A DNA stretch of 64,000 nucleotides, from NCBI RefSeq assembly GCF_901709675.1, contig NC_051087.1:6937319-7001318 (forward strand), given 5' to 3'. The DNA is from Syngnathus acus. Its lineage: Eukaryota; Chordata; Actinopteri; Syngnathiformes; Syngnathidae. Made by a program: the position numbers and the translations under genes. A model generated the notes under the pieces. It was not told where the DNA came from, ran no database searches, and saw only the letters and a program-made list of their open reading frames with translations. Shown piece by piece: positions 22,315-34,956 of this stretch (the stretch's first letter is position 1; every line of letters begins with the position of its first letter).

Positions 22315-23944
22315 TATGATCCTTTCATGTCAATGTCCACAATAAACTGTTGACATAGTTAAATACATTTAAATGTTTAAATATTTTAAATTTACCATTA
22401 TCCTGAGGCAGAAACCCCTAATTGTAAAACCCACTTTGATATTATGAAACAAGAGTTGGAACAAATGAAACATGAAGCTGCTTGACATCTACAAGACAAC
22501 CCTATTTTAGGTTTATATTGCATTTGAATTGTTACATGACTCTTAATCATATTTTACATGCTAAATGTATCGTCAAATATTTGCAACAGTCATCCATATT
22601 TGCGCCTGGATTAACAACGTCTCTCCCGTTCTGCAAATAGTAATGCACTCTTGCATGGATGAGCTTTATTCTGGCCTTGTTCTTGCCTGCTATCTGCACT
22701 TTGACAGCTGACTTGTGTTTTGTTGCTGTGGTCGGCATCTACTAATGGAGCTTGTCGGACCAGTTCATATGTGTGGTGAGCCTTAGAGTGATAGCATGAG
22801 AGCAAGTCATCATGAATGAATGTGTAAAGTGAAAGAAAATGAATTTGATACTTACGGCTGATATTATTAACTTTTCACGTATACTGTCATTGCATTAGAT
22901 GAGACAATGTTGGGGATGATGAAAGCTTGACGAGATGGTGTGTAGGCTGTTTCTATAAACTGGTTTGTGACTCAGCAAAAAAAACGGCAAGTGTTGTTTT
23001 CCCCTTTCAAGCTCCACCTTAACATTTTAGCATGATAATGTATTTGAAACGGAACGTTACAGATAGCATCATGACAACAGCTGCAATAGTTTTGGCAATA
23101 CATGCATATTACTGCCCCCACTTTCTAGGATAGATCCCAAGGGAAGAAAAGAAACTGGTTGAACTTGAACAACAGTGTCATATGCCCGCAAGCTCTTCTC
23201 CTTTTTTTTTTTACAGTTGCAGAATTTGAAACATTACTCATGCATGGGCGTGTGTGGCTTAAAATATGCACCAGTAAAATATCATGATGTGAGGCTAATA
23301 GATAATAACTAGAAACCCTTTTTATTCTATATTATATACGTACTTTCTATTGACTATAAAAAAAAAATAGTTTGCCCCGAAGAATACACTTGATTTGAGT
23401 TGTTTCTACTGAGGTGGTATTTAAAAAATAAATCAAAATAAAATCACTATTTGCACCACAATGTTATGGGTGCTTTTGTGGCCCATACGACACCACTTTA
23501 CAAAGTCCCATGAAAACAGACCCTGATCAGAATTTCACCTTTTGTCTCACACTTTGATGCTTACTGGTTGCATGTTCTCGAGTGTTGCATTCAGGCCAGC
23601 CCAGTGAGACTCCATCTTTTTGCAAAGCTACAGTGTCCATGTGCCTTTTTTTTATTCATGAAACATCCACAAAATGTGAATAGTTTTCTATGATGAACAT
23701 TTCCTCTGTATGTAGAAGAAGGAATATATGAATTTTATGCCATAGATGAGGTGATAAAACTCAAGAATTGCTCTTTGTGTTGGTGTTTGTGAACAGAGCA
23801 ACTGTTTCTTCTTCTGTATCTTTTTTTTTGGGGGGGGGGTGACGATAGTGCTACCCACAGCGTGATGGAGCGTGCACAGTTGAATAAGTGAATAAGTTCC
23901 GTTATTAAATGTGTTTTAATATGATTATCTTTCTCTCATTTTAG
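22315..23944. other. ugt8 upstream region
   Basis: AT-rich region ahead of the first ugt8 coding exon. It ends in a clear splice acceptor (TCTTTCTCTCATTTTAG at 23928-23944), so at least part of it is an intron of the ugt8 5' UTR. The non-coding exon itself was not identified. Confidence 0.5.
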
Positions 23945-23946
23945 CC

Positions 23947-24777
23947 ATGCTCCTGCCCTCATCTCTACTTGTCCTCCTCGGCCTCCTGACGTGGCATCTC
24001 GGCACATCGTGGGCTGCCAAAATCATTGTGGTCCCACCAACCCTGTTTGAATCGCATATGTACATCTTCAAGACGTTGGCCAACTCTCTGCATCAAGAGG
24101 GCCATGAGATCCATTTCCTTGTCTCGGAGGGTCGCGAGGTACTCCCTTCTCCTCATTATAAACTACAGCGCTACCCTGGCGTGTTCAACAGCAGCACAGC
24201 CGAGAGTTTCCTGCAGTCGAAAGTTGACAACATCTTTTCAGGCCGCCTTACATTTCTGGAGCTTTTTGAGATTCTTGAACACTACAGTCAGAATTGCGAT
24301 ACAGTAGTAGGCAATAAAGAGGTCATGGCCCGCCTCAAGCAGGTCAAGTTTGACTTGTTGCTGGTGGACCCCAATGAAATGTGCGGGTTTGTTCTCGGGC
24401 ATATTCTCGGCTTGAAATATGCCGTGGTCAGCACAGGTTTGTGGTACCCCACGGAGGTGGGAGCCCCGGCCCCGCTCTCGTACGTGCCCGTCTTCAACTC
24501 GTTGCTGACCGACCGCATGTCACTGTTCCAACGGATCTCCAACACAATCGTCTACCTCTTAGAGAACTTTGGAGTCCATTTTATCGTGATCCCCAAGTAC
24601 GACCGCATCATGATGAAGCATGGAATAAAGCCGCAAGTACCTATGACCGAGTTGGTGCGAGGCAGCCAGATGTGGATGCTGTGCACCGACTTGGCGCTGG
24701 AGTTCCCCCGGCCCACCCTCCCGCACGTGGTATACGTCGGAGGCATCCTCACCAGACCAGCAAATCCACTGCCACAG
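23947..24777 (+). CDS. ugt8: ugt8 coding exon 1 (acceptor-binding half)
   Basis: 831 nt, residues 1-277. It holds the signal peptide, His37, Asp141, the UGT8-typical GLWYPTEVGAPAPL stretch and LEFPRPTLPHVVYVGGI. The donor is CAG|gtgagt, phase 0. The start is set by homology and by the signal peptide. Confidence 0.97.
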
Positions 24778-27700
24778 GTGAGTTGCAAGCTGCCATGTGC
24801 CGACATACTAAAAACATCACATTAACTTGCTTTTGTTAGACAGAGACGATGTGCTACCTTTACATTTAATCATTTTCTCTTCTATAGTATAACTTTGAAC
24901 ACTTCTCAAAAATTCGTCGACATCATGTTGTCAGAATCGACAATGAACTGATGGCTGGCCTCTGGCTTCCGCCCCAAGGGTCAAAATTAACAGTTTGACC
25001 ATCAATTAACCTTAGACACTTTATTCAAATGAACGTCCGGAACAGAAGTCGTAGCTAATTTACATATTTTCTACACAAACTGTCGTTGCTGTAAAAATGT
25101 TATGAAATATTTACATTATTTGTCACGCTTTCTTTGTGTCTTTTTATTATTACTTGCATGTCCCCGCTAAATTGTACACAAAGCAGCCTGAGGAATCAGA
25201 ATCCGCTTTATTGGCCATGTTTGTGCATGCCAAATAAGGAATTTGACTCTGGTTGAACTCATGTCATTGGTTTAAATCGATGTAGTAGATACTAGAGGGA
25301 AGAGACTGACGGACAGCTGAGGGTGATGGTAGGAGGGACTTAGTCCACGGTTTGGACAAAGACAGCGCGGGTCGTTGGTATCTTCTGCGTGGAGGTTTTG
25401 GAATGCCTCTTTGGCCAAGAGGGAGCATTGTGCCCTAATGTGTGAGGGAGTTAGAATGTAAGCGCAGGGAGAACGAGGCCATTGTTCTTGGCAGAAGCCA
25501 GGGGACACTGAGACTTTTTATGGGGTCACTGTGGCTTCCTTGTAGGGACAAGCAGGCTGCTCCGCTTGGACACAGAGCACAGTGTGCCATTGCAGTTACT
25601 CGGTGCCAGGGCCGGTTTTAGCTGCCACAGCTGGACCATTTACCGCCGTCTGTTGGATGTGGAAGACTCAGACATGGCTCCTCTCTGATCCTTCCTTGAC
25701 CAGTGTCACGCCATCCTGTTAACATACCCGAGTGATAAATGACAAAAATAAACAAATTGATGCAAAACGATTGCTGCGTGCTGGCTTTTGATGCTGCAGT
25801 ATGATACTCTGTATCCATTTCGCTGCAGCAGCAGTGTTGTTGTTTGCTAAAATATCTTGTTGTGATGTATTCAATTTGTAAAGATGAAAATGGGACATCA
25901 AATAGAAGCCTACAAATCAGACTGACATTGACAACAATTTGGACCTGGAACGAGGTTTTATTTGACTGACTTATTTCCTTTATCAGCAAGACAACCCTCT
26001 AACAACATTTTGAATCCGTTTTATGACCTCAGACCCCGTTAAATCATAAACGCTAGATAAAGCCTCATGTATATCAACACTGTAATCTTTATTGCTGTTG
26101 ACACTATCACTCTATAAAATAACAAGTCAACTACAATCTTGTTTAAAGCCAATGGATTGTTTCGTTCGTTGTTAATTTTTCCAAATTCAAACTGCACATG
26201 AAACTCTACAAGTGTAAGCTAAGTAATAAAATAACTTGCATAACTTGAAGTGAAGCAGTGAACATTGTGTGTTATAATACAAATTTGTCATCCTTTCCTT
26301 TTATTTTTTTACATATTATCACAGGACTTTGAAGAATTGGTTAATGATACAGCAGAGCACGGCTTTGTTGTTGTGTCCTTCGGCGCTGGGGTGAAGTACC
26401 TTTCCCATGACATTGCACATAAACTGGCAGGAGCTCTCGCCAGGCTACCCCAGCAAGTCATCTGGAGGTAACGTACCACCTTTTCCTTGTTTATTCATCA
26501 CAGCTATCAGAGTGAATGAAGTGGAAATGTTCCACTTAATTGTCCTGATATTTTCCCACTTTGTTTCTCAAGCACATCTGTTTTAAAATTTGAATATTTC
26601 TGTAATACATTCTGACTTTGCTACTATATATTTTCCTGGCTTGCTTTGAATTAAAACTGCGCAGTCGGTTTTTATCTGGTCTCCTGCTCTCCCGTTTAGT
26701 GGTTGATTGCTCTCCTCAGGTTTTCTCTGGGTTCTTTAGTTATTTCCTACATTCTAAAAACATGTATTGGACTAATAGGGTACACGACTAGATTTGTTAT
26801 GCACATGAAATTTATGCAAGAAACTATCTTCATTGGAACATCGTGTTTTGAGTACTTGAGTAATTTGCTTAAAATATCACAAAAATTTTAATTCATGCGT
26901 CATTCAGTAAATAATACTGCCATTAGATATTGCACAGTATATTGGAATAGTAAAATAGCTATCAAAACAGGAACATAAAAAAAATAAAGCGACAATATTT
27001 TTTCCCCTGAAACTATTTGGTGGGGCTTTTTGAAAATTATATTCTCATGAGAAATGAGAATGAATTAATTTCTGGGTATTTTTTTGTAGCTCTTAGCAAT
27101 ACAGGGCCAGTACCGACTGACATGGCCACCGTGGCTCATACTCAAAGACGCTGAGTCTGACCCTGAACTCACCTGTGAACCTGAATGAGGACAATTGGTA
27201 TCGAAAATGGAGCACTTAAGACTCATTTCTCTTGATGACTCATGTATTATTGTAATCTAGGATTTCACAGATGGAATGAACCAATTTATCACACTAAGTG
27301 GCAGTACAAAAGGGCTGGAAAATTCACTTAGTTAATCGTTGTCGAACGTAAACTCTCTCACGTACGGTACAGGGTGTTTGCTGCATAGCTGGGGTATCTT
27401 TCTGGGAATGGTTTTAGTTCTTTGCTTTATCCACAAAAAAAATGAATGATAAGTCAGGTATGAGTATGTGCTCCGCAAATGAATCAGTAACAAAGGGTTC
27501 AACATGAACTTTGGGTAAATGTTTGTGCTTGGTCCTTGAGCAGAGAATTCAATTTTATGTAATCATTTACCTATTCATCACACTGACCCATAGACAATGA
27601 CACGAAAGAGAGACTAGCAAATATGAGATACTATTCTATTTTTTCATTTTTTTAAACCATTCATTGACTAAGAGTGTCAGAATGACATATTTTTCCCCTA

Positions 27701-30700
27701 CCAATATTGAATGACTTTGATATTCTTAACAATGTTGTTATAGCCACCAAGTATGACACTCAAGGCGATTACATTTGTAGAAAAATCGGCTTTGAAGGAT
27801 CCGTTGACTCATTGGAGAGTCGCTCGCAGCGTGTTTAATTGTACAGAGCGGGCTTTGTTGACACGTGCGAATCACCTGTCGCCGTAAGTACGGTTTCTGC
27901 TGCTGTTTGGAAAATGTGTCTTTATTTTACTTGCGTTGAATCCTTACTGGGCCTTTTCCCCCTTTGCAAAAAAAAAAGACCAAAATATGTCTCTTTATTT
28001 GATTAATTTTGCTAGCTTGTGGATTTAATATCTGCAATTGAGATATTTTAAGATGCGCCAATAGTTAGCTATAGATGACAACAGAATCCAGTCACTTTTC
28101 AAAACTACCAAATGAGTTGATTTCTGGATTTGAGCACATGGCAATTCAGAAAAGTAAGGCAGGTAACAAACTCATTTGTGTAAAATGTTGTTGTTTTGTT
28201 GGCCTGTAATCATATGACGCTCCACTATCAGGACGTGATATTCCAAATTGAGAGAACTACAAGAGAAAAGGGGGGCTGAGGAAATGAGGTGGGATCAAGC
28301 CCAATGAATCGTGTCATTGATCATTGGCCTGCATGAATGTAGGCCTTGATTGGCAGCACAGTGACTTAGTGTTTTGTTGCAGATAGTGAGATAAAAGATT
28401 TTGACGAACGGATGTGTCTGCATTGGCTGCTGCTTGTGTTAGAATGGGAAATGAAATCCCATTCAAGACCAGTTGTAACTTTTTTCCACAATGGGAAATG
28501 TTGACCAATTTCTTCCATCTTGTATCAGCAATCCATGTTTGTGTTCTGAAATATACATCTCTGACACGTTGAATTGTGCTTCACATCTTTGAAAAAGGTT
28601 GACTTATTTTGATCATGTACTGTACATGGCTTGTACATCATTCAAATGCGTTAAACTGATGCAAATTTCCCCTCTTCCTGAAAATAATATACAGACATCA
28701 ATTTAAGACTATTGAATCATGTGCGTGAGGGGGGTGACGTAATCAAAATTATTCACCATAGAGTTAATATAAAGGATGCCATTAAATAATAGACCAAGTA
28801 TATCAGGTGTTCATTTTTAGACTTGAATGTCTGGCAGTGACCTTTGTCACAGATTTGTGGCAAAAGTAGGTCAGTGATTGCATTTATTCATAATCATGAT
28901 GTAAAATGCGAATTATGCTCTTGCTGACACCCCTTTTTTTTTTCAAAACAGATTTTCTGGTGTTCCGCCTAGTAACATCGGCAGCAACACCAAGCTTGTT
29001 GATTGGATGCCTCAGAATGATTTATTGGGTGAGTTCACAAGAGCATTTCAGGACAGCTCTGCTCAGTGTTTAGAATGCATTTTAGTGTACCCACAATGGT
29101 TCACCTTCACAAATCCTTCCTCTCCTGCCTACTTTATTATGTGGATGTCTCAGGAAATAGGAATGTGCAGTACTGAATGACTGTCTGTTTGACTTTATTT
29201 GGTATGAATAGTTCTGTTTTGTTTTAGCTTTTAACGCTGATTATAAAAATGCAAAAATTGGCAAACATTTTTAGTATTGCAAATACAAAGCGACACTCAT
29301 AGTGCCGCCTTCTAATCTGCATGAGTCACTGGTGTCAATCTTACTAAACCTTTGCCAGCGTTATTTGCACATATTCCAAAAAATAATCACACAACAACTC
29401 ATGTCTTTTATTGATAAGGTCATTCCAATATTAGAGCCTTCTTGAGTCACGGTGGGCTGAACAGTATCTTTGAAGCCATGTACCACGGGGTGCCAGTGGT
29501 GGGTGTGCCCCTGTTTGGAGACCACTACGACACAATGACCCGTGTGACTGCCAAAGGTATGGGCATTATGTTGCACTGGAAAAGCATGAGCGCAGATGAC
29601 CTCTACAATGCCCTCTTCACTGTCATAAATGACCCAAGGTGAGATGGCCTTTCTACTGTATTTCATTTAATTTGAGTTGTTTTTGTTCACATTTAAACTT
29701 TAAATTTGACTTTTATTTAATCCCACTTGAAACATGAAGCATAAAATAGACGTCTCATTGACGTCTCCATGAAATTAGAGCGAAAAGCAGCGCCTCATTT
29801 ACCCAAAGTACTCTATTTCTATCTCCTCCTGAATTGCTCTTCTTTAGATATCTTCTTTAGATGAGATAATAAAAAGATGAGCTACACGCTAGACCACATG
29901 TATTTCAGCAAACGCAAGATTTTGAGTGATGTCATTTCTGCGCATTTTAGGATCACCTCTGTTCACATGCCAGACACACTGAGACATTTCAAATGTATTT
30001 TCCTCAAAATCCAAATTTAGCCTGCTATATGAGCTTTGGTTCTGTTCAACATTGCACTGAAAGTACAGACTTGCCATGTCTTGACCCCCAATAGTGCCAT
30101 CTAGAGGAGTCAAATACAACTGGTTCATGAGGCAAATTTGAAGCTTCATATTCCCATCACTCGATATATGATAAAATGGCAAAACATGTTTTCATTGATG
30201 TTTTAAATGAATATGGAGAATATACAAAAGAGATTTCTTCATTTGTGCCGAATGAGGAAATTCCAGTATACAGCAGTCATAATTCAAGAGAATTAAAAAG
30301 AACAAACAAAAGAGATAATAAAAAAACAGGTGTTTAGAAGATTTCAAGATTTAAAACACCACATAATATATATAAAAAAAACAATCTCATGATGCAGACT
30401 GATATCATTGTCATACAATATGACCAATTTGTCTACATTTAAGATACATTTTCCCCTAAGAAAAAATGCCAGTGGCTTCAGTGTATTGTCATTAGGGCTT
30501 GTTTTTCGCAATTAATTTACCTGACCTAAAAAAGGTTACCACTCTGCAGGTACCGACAGCGGGCAACCATTCTCTCTACTATCCACAAAGACCAGCCAGA
30601 CCACCCAGTGACAAGAGCCGCCTACTGGATCAACTACACCCTGCGGCACAATGGCACGGGCCACTTGCGCTCTGCTGTATATGACATTTCCCTCTACCAG

Positions 30701-30925
30701 TACTTCTTGCTGGATGTGATTTTCACCATAGGGTCAGCCTTGGTTATCTCTGTCTTTGCCTTGCGACATTTGGGACGGTTACTGAGGGCAAAATATGGTG
30801 ACAAGAGCCAAGAAGGCGGCGTTTCCAGGGAGGAGGGAAACATGGTTAATGGATACTGCCACTGCTTGTCCAACGGTAAACACAAAGGCAACGGCTCCTT
30901 AAAGACGGAGAAGAAGGTGAATTAA
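23947..30925 (+). CDS. ugt8: UGT8, ceramide UDP-galactosyltransferase, 5 coding exons
   Basis: Transfers galactose from UDP-galactose to ceramide, making galactosylceramide in the ER lumen of myelinating cells. Exons 23947-24777, 26325-26467, 28952-29028, 29419-29638 and 30550-30925 join in frame (1647 nt, 548 residues; human 541). Features: signal peptide 1-24, catalytic His37 in FESHMY, Asp141 in VDPNEMCG, the UGT signature from W343 (WMPQND) to FGDHYD at 383-388 including SHGGLNS, one membrane segment about 473-496, a basic cytoplasmic tail and a final KKVN, which fits the KKxx ER-retrieval signal. His386, where most animal UGTs have Gln, also occurs in human UGT8 and fits UDP-galactose use. 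Similarity to human UGT8 is strong throughout. The first coding exon follows an acceptor 2 bp before the ATG, so an upstream non-coding exon exists. Confidence 0.97.
24778..26324 (+). other. ugt8: ugt8 intron 1 with a repeat-like block
   Basis: 1.5 kb. From about 25185 a segment opens with AATCAGAATCCGCTTTATTG and GGAATTTGACTCTGG, wording of a dispersed fish repeat I cannot name. It may extend to about 25620, where GC content falls again. No exon is seen. Confidence 0.4.
26325..26467 (+). CDS. ugt8: ugt8 coding exon 2
   Basis: 143 nt, residues 278-324 plus two bases. It encodes DFEELVNDTAEHGFVVVSFG, AGVKYLSHDIAHKLAGAL and QQVIWR, the start of the UDP-sugar-binding half. The acceptor is ATCACAG and the donor AG|gtaacg. 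Confidence 0.97.
26468..28951 (+). other. ugt8: ugt8 intron 2
   Basis: 2.5 kb, AT-rich. A short stretch at about 27165-27215 (AATGAGGACAATTGGTATCG) resembles the 3' end of the dispersed repeat seen at 35-60 kb. Nothing else is recognised. Confidence 0.4.
28952..29028 (+). CDS. ugt8: ugt8 coding exon 3
   Basis: 77 nt, residues 325-350 plus one base. It encodes FSGVPPSNIGSNTKLVDWMP, then QNDLL. WMPQND begins the UGT signature. The acceptor is AAAACAG after a T tract and the donor G|gtgagt. Confidence 0.97.
29419..29638 (+). CDS. ugt8: ugt8 coding exon 4 (UGT signature)
   Basis: 220 nt, residues 351-424. It encodes HSNIRAFLSHGGLNSIFEAM, YHGVPVVGVPLFGDHYDTM and the following helix. It carries the UDP-binding His361 and Gly pair and the Asp385-His386 sugar-contact positions. 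The acceptor (TTGATAAG) has a poor pyrimidine tract, but homology is exact across the join. Confidence 0.97.
29639..30549 (+). other. ugt8: ugt8 intron 4 with a dispersed 28-bp arm copy
   Basis: 0.9 kb. Positions 30122-30149 exactly match the reverse complement of the left arm of the foldback at 38391-38469. No matching second arm is visible nearby. Otherwise AT-rich and unremarkable. Confidence 0.6.
30550..30925 (+). CDS. ugt8: ugt8 coding exon 5 (membrane anchor and tail)
   Basis: 376 nt, residues 424-548 and a TAA stop. It encodes YRQRATILSTIHKDQPDHPV, a hydrophobic anchor (YFLLDVIFTIGSALVISVFA) and a basic tail ending KKVN. The acceptor is CTCTGCAG. The tail before the KK motif is diverged from mammals, as expected for this region. 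Confidence 0.96.
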
Positions 30926-31626
30926 TTTTCTCAAATGGCCAAGAGGGATGAGGAGGCAGTTGCTCAAGGCTGTGAGCCCTCGGTTTTTGTTTTTTATAAA
31001 TTCTTCGGAGGAAAGCCCTTGTTAGGTCTGCATCAAGAGGCAAGTGAAGAAGGATATGCAATATCTGTATGGAGCGCTTGTGTCTGTGTGTACGTGTAAA
31101 AGTGCGCCCGCTGAGGAGAATTTAAAGTCTAATAGCAACTGCTGCAGCATATCACCAAATTGGAACACTGAGGATGAAACACTTTTCTCCAGCACATCTT
31201 TCTGGCCTTCTAAGAGTGGAATGACCATGATGGTGACATCACTAACCACACATGAACTTTTAACATTTTTGGAATATTTAATGAAAAGTTCACCGAGTGT
31301 CTGCATCAGCCCGAGGGCACATCTATTTATTACCGTATAAACGAGTTTTAACAATGGATGTTTTATCTTATTTTAATTTATTTAATGGACTTATTTTGTG
31401 GTGTGATAGCATGATGATGGATATGCAGTCGCTCTAATATCCCCAATGTTATGTCAAGTTTTACTTATGTATGGTTACTCTCTGAATTACTCCTCACCTG
31501 TGAAATCGTCCTCTATCTTAAATATAAATCTGTTAGATAATTCCCCCGAATGTCACGTTTAATTAGGTGATTATCACATGATGCGAGTTAATTTCTGCTA
31601 GACTGCTTTTAGGGTGTATGTTTACA

Positions 31627-31632
31627 AATAAA
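31627..31632 (+). terminator. ugt8: Candidate ugt8 poly(A) signal (proximal)
   Basis: AATAAA about 700 bp after the stop. No strong GT-rich element follows at once, so use is uncertain. Confidence 0.35.
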
Positions 31633-34095
31633 AGTAATTCAAAAATTAATGATGAATGACTAATGAAACCGGTAGTATCAGTTTGGTCAGCTGCCTGCGC
31701 CTGTCTGATTTCCCCTGTCAATGTAGTTCTGAATCCATATCTATTTAATGTATTTATCGGTCAGATAGGTACAGTATCTATTGATTTTTGACCAGGTTGA
31801 ATCCAGGTTGGGTTGCTCATTTGTGAGCGTGTGGTTGTCATTGGGAGCCGACAAACTAATTTGGGTTAATATGACTAAGATTGCGAATACTTGGATTAAC
31901 TATTAAGATTGATAAATATAAAACTGTAATCCCATTCTTTCCATGTTGTTCGGTTGGTGAGTGCAGAAGTCAATGTAAACCCTGGATGTGATTACCTGAC
32001 AGTGAAATGGTTTGATTTACTTTTATGCATACAGGTTTAACGTATAAGCAAATGTAGTGTATAATAAAATAATAATAAGAGCATACGTAATAAGAGATGA
32101 TAATAATAATAATAATCTAATTTCTATATTATCTTTCAAGCTACCCAAGGATGAATTACCATATTTTCCCAACAACAATACACACTCAAATATACCCCAA
32201 ATTTCCTTTGTACTCAAATATTATGTGCTCCCAGAATTGGGTATCCATACTTAAAAATTGAAGTATTATCTGCATAGTAATTTGATAGATTACGGCTGTT
32301 GGCACTTGTATTAAGACGACAGATATGAATAAGTAAAGTCATAAACACATTTCATGTGTGATAAGAATACCAAGTTTTTTTCAAATGTTCTGATAGGACA
32401 CAAGTTGGTCTTGGCAAAAAAAGTAAACCTCGTGAAATTCAATTGAGAAAGGAGCAAGTTACAACTTAATTTCCATGTCTGTTCAATGCCTTTGATGGGA
32501 ATGTCAATCTTTCCAACATTGTTAGCTGGCTTTTACAGCATGCTGGCGCATCTCCTATTCATGGGTTTTGCTTGACGTCATATACACGACCAAGGCGACC
32601 AAGCATTGTAAAATTGTCTATGTGGCAAAAAAAAGACTTGCTTGTCATGATTCTTGCAGGTTTTTGTGGGGCCGTAGAAACGGAATTGTAGGTGCAAGTA
32701 CACACGGACCTGCTTTCACTGTGAAACTGCAAATAGCTCATAAAATCACGTCTGGATGCTTTGATCACTTTGCAGGTACGAATAACAAGAGAATATATAT
32801 TATTAAGGGCAACTGGTAAATTCCAAGCTGGAATTAGTGAATATCATGTAGACAGCTGTTGGCACATCACCAGTTCCCAAAGGGGAAAACTGTGTCCGTC
32901 TGTCTGTCTGTTTGTCTATCTGTCTATAAAGGAGTTCATCATTTCAAAACATTTTCTTCATTTTGTGTAAATCTGCACCATGGCGTTTTGATATGTATCC
33001 AGTAGGCTGCTGTATAGTCTATATGCAGATGCAGGGCAGGTATATTGTATGGTGAGACATAAGGGTGACCTATACTGATTGGAGCCGGGCATAATTAATG
33101 AGTTGATTGTTTTCAATTCTGTAAGTTACATTTGTTGTGTCCAGAATTGAGGCAAAGAGCAGAGGCACTGTCTGGAAAAAAATGATGACTTTGCGTTATA
33201 GGAAAATATTGTACCTATACAGCCTCGCAGACCTTCATTTGGGACAAGTCTTCCAGACATAGTCCTCAATACATTAGTTGTGAACATTTAGAGAAAATCT
33301 CCTGTTAAAACTACTTTTTAAAAATACACTATTTAACTACCTTTTAAAAAGACACAATTTAAATAATTACTGGAAATGAGTTCTGATTTGTTCAGGAATT
33401 TTACAAGAGTGTATGATGCACATAATATTATTTCCTAGCAATATGATTGACAACATGCCTGCGCAAGCTGCTGTAATGGACATTTTATTTTTTGTAAGTG
33501 TGAGGACCAACTTTCATCATTTTTATTTCAAAATAACGTGGGTTCTCCGAGCAAGCATAATAATGCCATTTTCTATCAATGCATTTTTTACACAAAATCC
33601 TCATGAATTCTCTTGAAAAGAGCCTGTAATACATTACAGTGCATTAATGAATTATTCAACTGATCAGCAACCTATTGTAAGTTGATGAAAGCTTTCTTGT
33701 CATTCTTTCTCCTGTGAGCTGCAATGACACTGACCTATGCCTGCTGAAAACATACCTGAATGATCATTTTCATCATTAGTAATACATTCAGCTCTCAGGT
33801 TTGTTGGCCATCAAGTGCTTCACAAGCTATGAACAGGGTCTGGAAAGACACAGAAGCAAAATGATGAATTTACATTATTTGCTTATTTCAGTATTAATGT
33901 TGTAAAAGACGTTCTACTGTAGCTCCTGTTTTGATCTGTAGCTTAACTTTTTTTTTTTTTTTATGAACATGGGAATTCAACCGTGTTTCCTTACATTTCG
34001 TTCTTTTGTTTGGATTTTAAACTACTTTACCTTGATTTTAAAATGTTCCCATTATGTGTTGTAAATATTGCAATGTAAACAAAATACTAATGCTC

Positions 34096-34101
34096 AATAA
34101 A
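34096..34101 (+). terminator. ugt8: Candidate ugt8 poly(A) signal (distal)
   Basis: AATAAA followed within about 30 bp by a GT-rich stretch (CTTACGTTTGTTGGTC), the classic arrangement of a cleavage site. It lies just before the hAT insertion at 34242. Confidence 0.45.
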
Positions 34102-34241
34102 AAGCTTTGCAGAAGTCATGCTTACGTTTGTTGGTCACTTTGCTAAAAGCAAGATTTAAAAAAAAAAAGAAGAAAAAGATTAATACAGATATCTAAGTTG
34201 ATGATGTTTTGGGTCTCAGCTTGATAAGAGGTCGTATAGAC

Positions 34242-34956
34242 CAGCGATCCCCAACCACCGGGCCGCGGACCGGTACCGGTCCGTGGGTCATTTGGTACCA
34301 GGCAGCACAGAAAAAAAATATATATTATCGACGATCAATTAATTCAGGTCAAGGCGCATGTCCCGGTCACATGACATGTTTCCCCAGTCGAGCCCGCAAC
34401 GTTAGCAAAAATGAGTAAGAATTTATTTTGAAAAATATAAAAAAATTGGGGATTCTCTCCATATTGCATCCGTCGGTGCACCTGTGCCTCTTGACACAGG
34501 TAAATTCAGGTCAAGACGCTCGTCCCGGTCCCGTGTCGAAACTTGCAAAATATATAAGAAAAAGAGATGTTTGGAAAGAGGAAAATGCCCACAATGTGGA
34601 TACAAAAGAAGAGATTACAATTTCCAAGAAAAAGAAAGCTGAATTAAAATCAAGGTAGAATATCCCGAGATCGCCACAAACGTACTGAAAATCCTGCTTC
34701 CCTTTCCATCCCGATTTTCTGCGGTCACCGCGACCAAAACAAAGCTACGGAGCAGATACATGGTGGATCGTGGTGAGTTTTATTTTTTTTATTTTTATGC
34801 ACTTTGTATTTGTTTTTATGCCAGTCGTATCATTTTATTTCATCGTATTTATATATTTATTATAAATTTATTATTTATATAAAAGTCGGTCCGTGAAAAT
34901 ATTGTCTGACATGTAACCCGGTCTGTGGCCCAAAAAACAAAAGGTAGGGGACGCTG
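34242..34956. mobile_element. Non-autonomous hAT DNA transposon
   Basis: 715 bp with inverted ends CAGCGATCCCCAACC and CAGCGTCCCCTACC (reverse complement of the right end). It is flanked by a perfect 8-bp target duplication GTATAGAC at 34234-34241 and 34957-34964. The terminal sequence with GGGCCGCGGACCGGTACCGG is that of a widespread vertebrate hAT family. Internal frames are short and no transposase catalytic region is visible, so the copy is internally deleted. The polarity of the parent element was not determined. Confidence 0.88.

Larger units (their letters stand above)
30926..34101 (+). other. ugt8: Probable long ugt8 3' UTR
   Basis: 3.2 kb after the ugt8 stop with no recognisable transposon and no exon. 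It includes an ATA/AAT-rich microsatellite at about 32061-32116. The lack of repeats up to the AATAAA at 34096 fits transcribed 3' UTR, but this is inference. Confidence 0.45.

Noticed and set aside
24381-24839. 152-codon frame inside ugt8 exon 1
   Set aside because: Alternative frame of the large ugt8 exon; low-quality composition with no homology.
34380-34658. Possible protein-coding gene inside the hAT element
   Set aside because: Short Lys-rich frame with no transposase catalytic motif; an internally deleted remnant.
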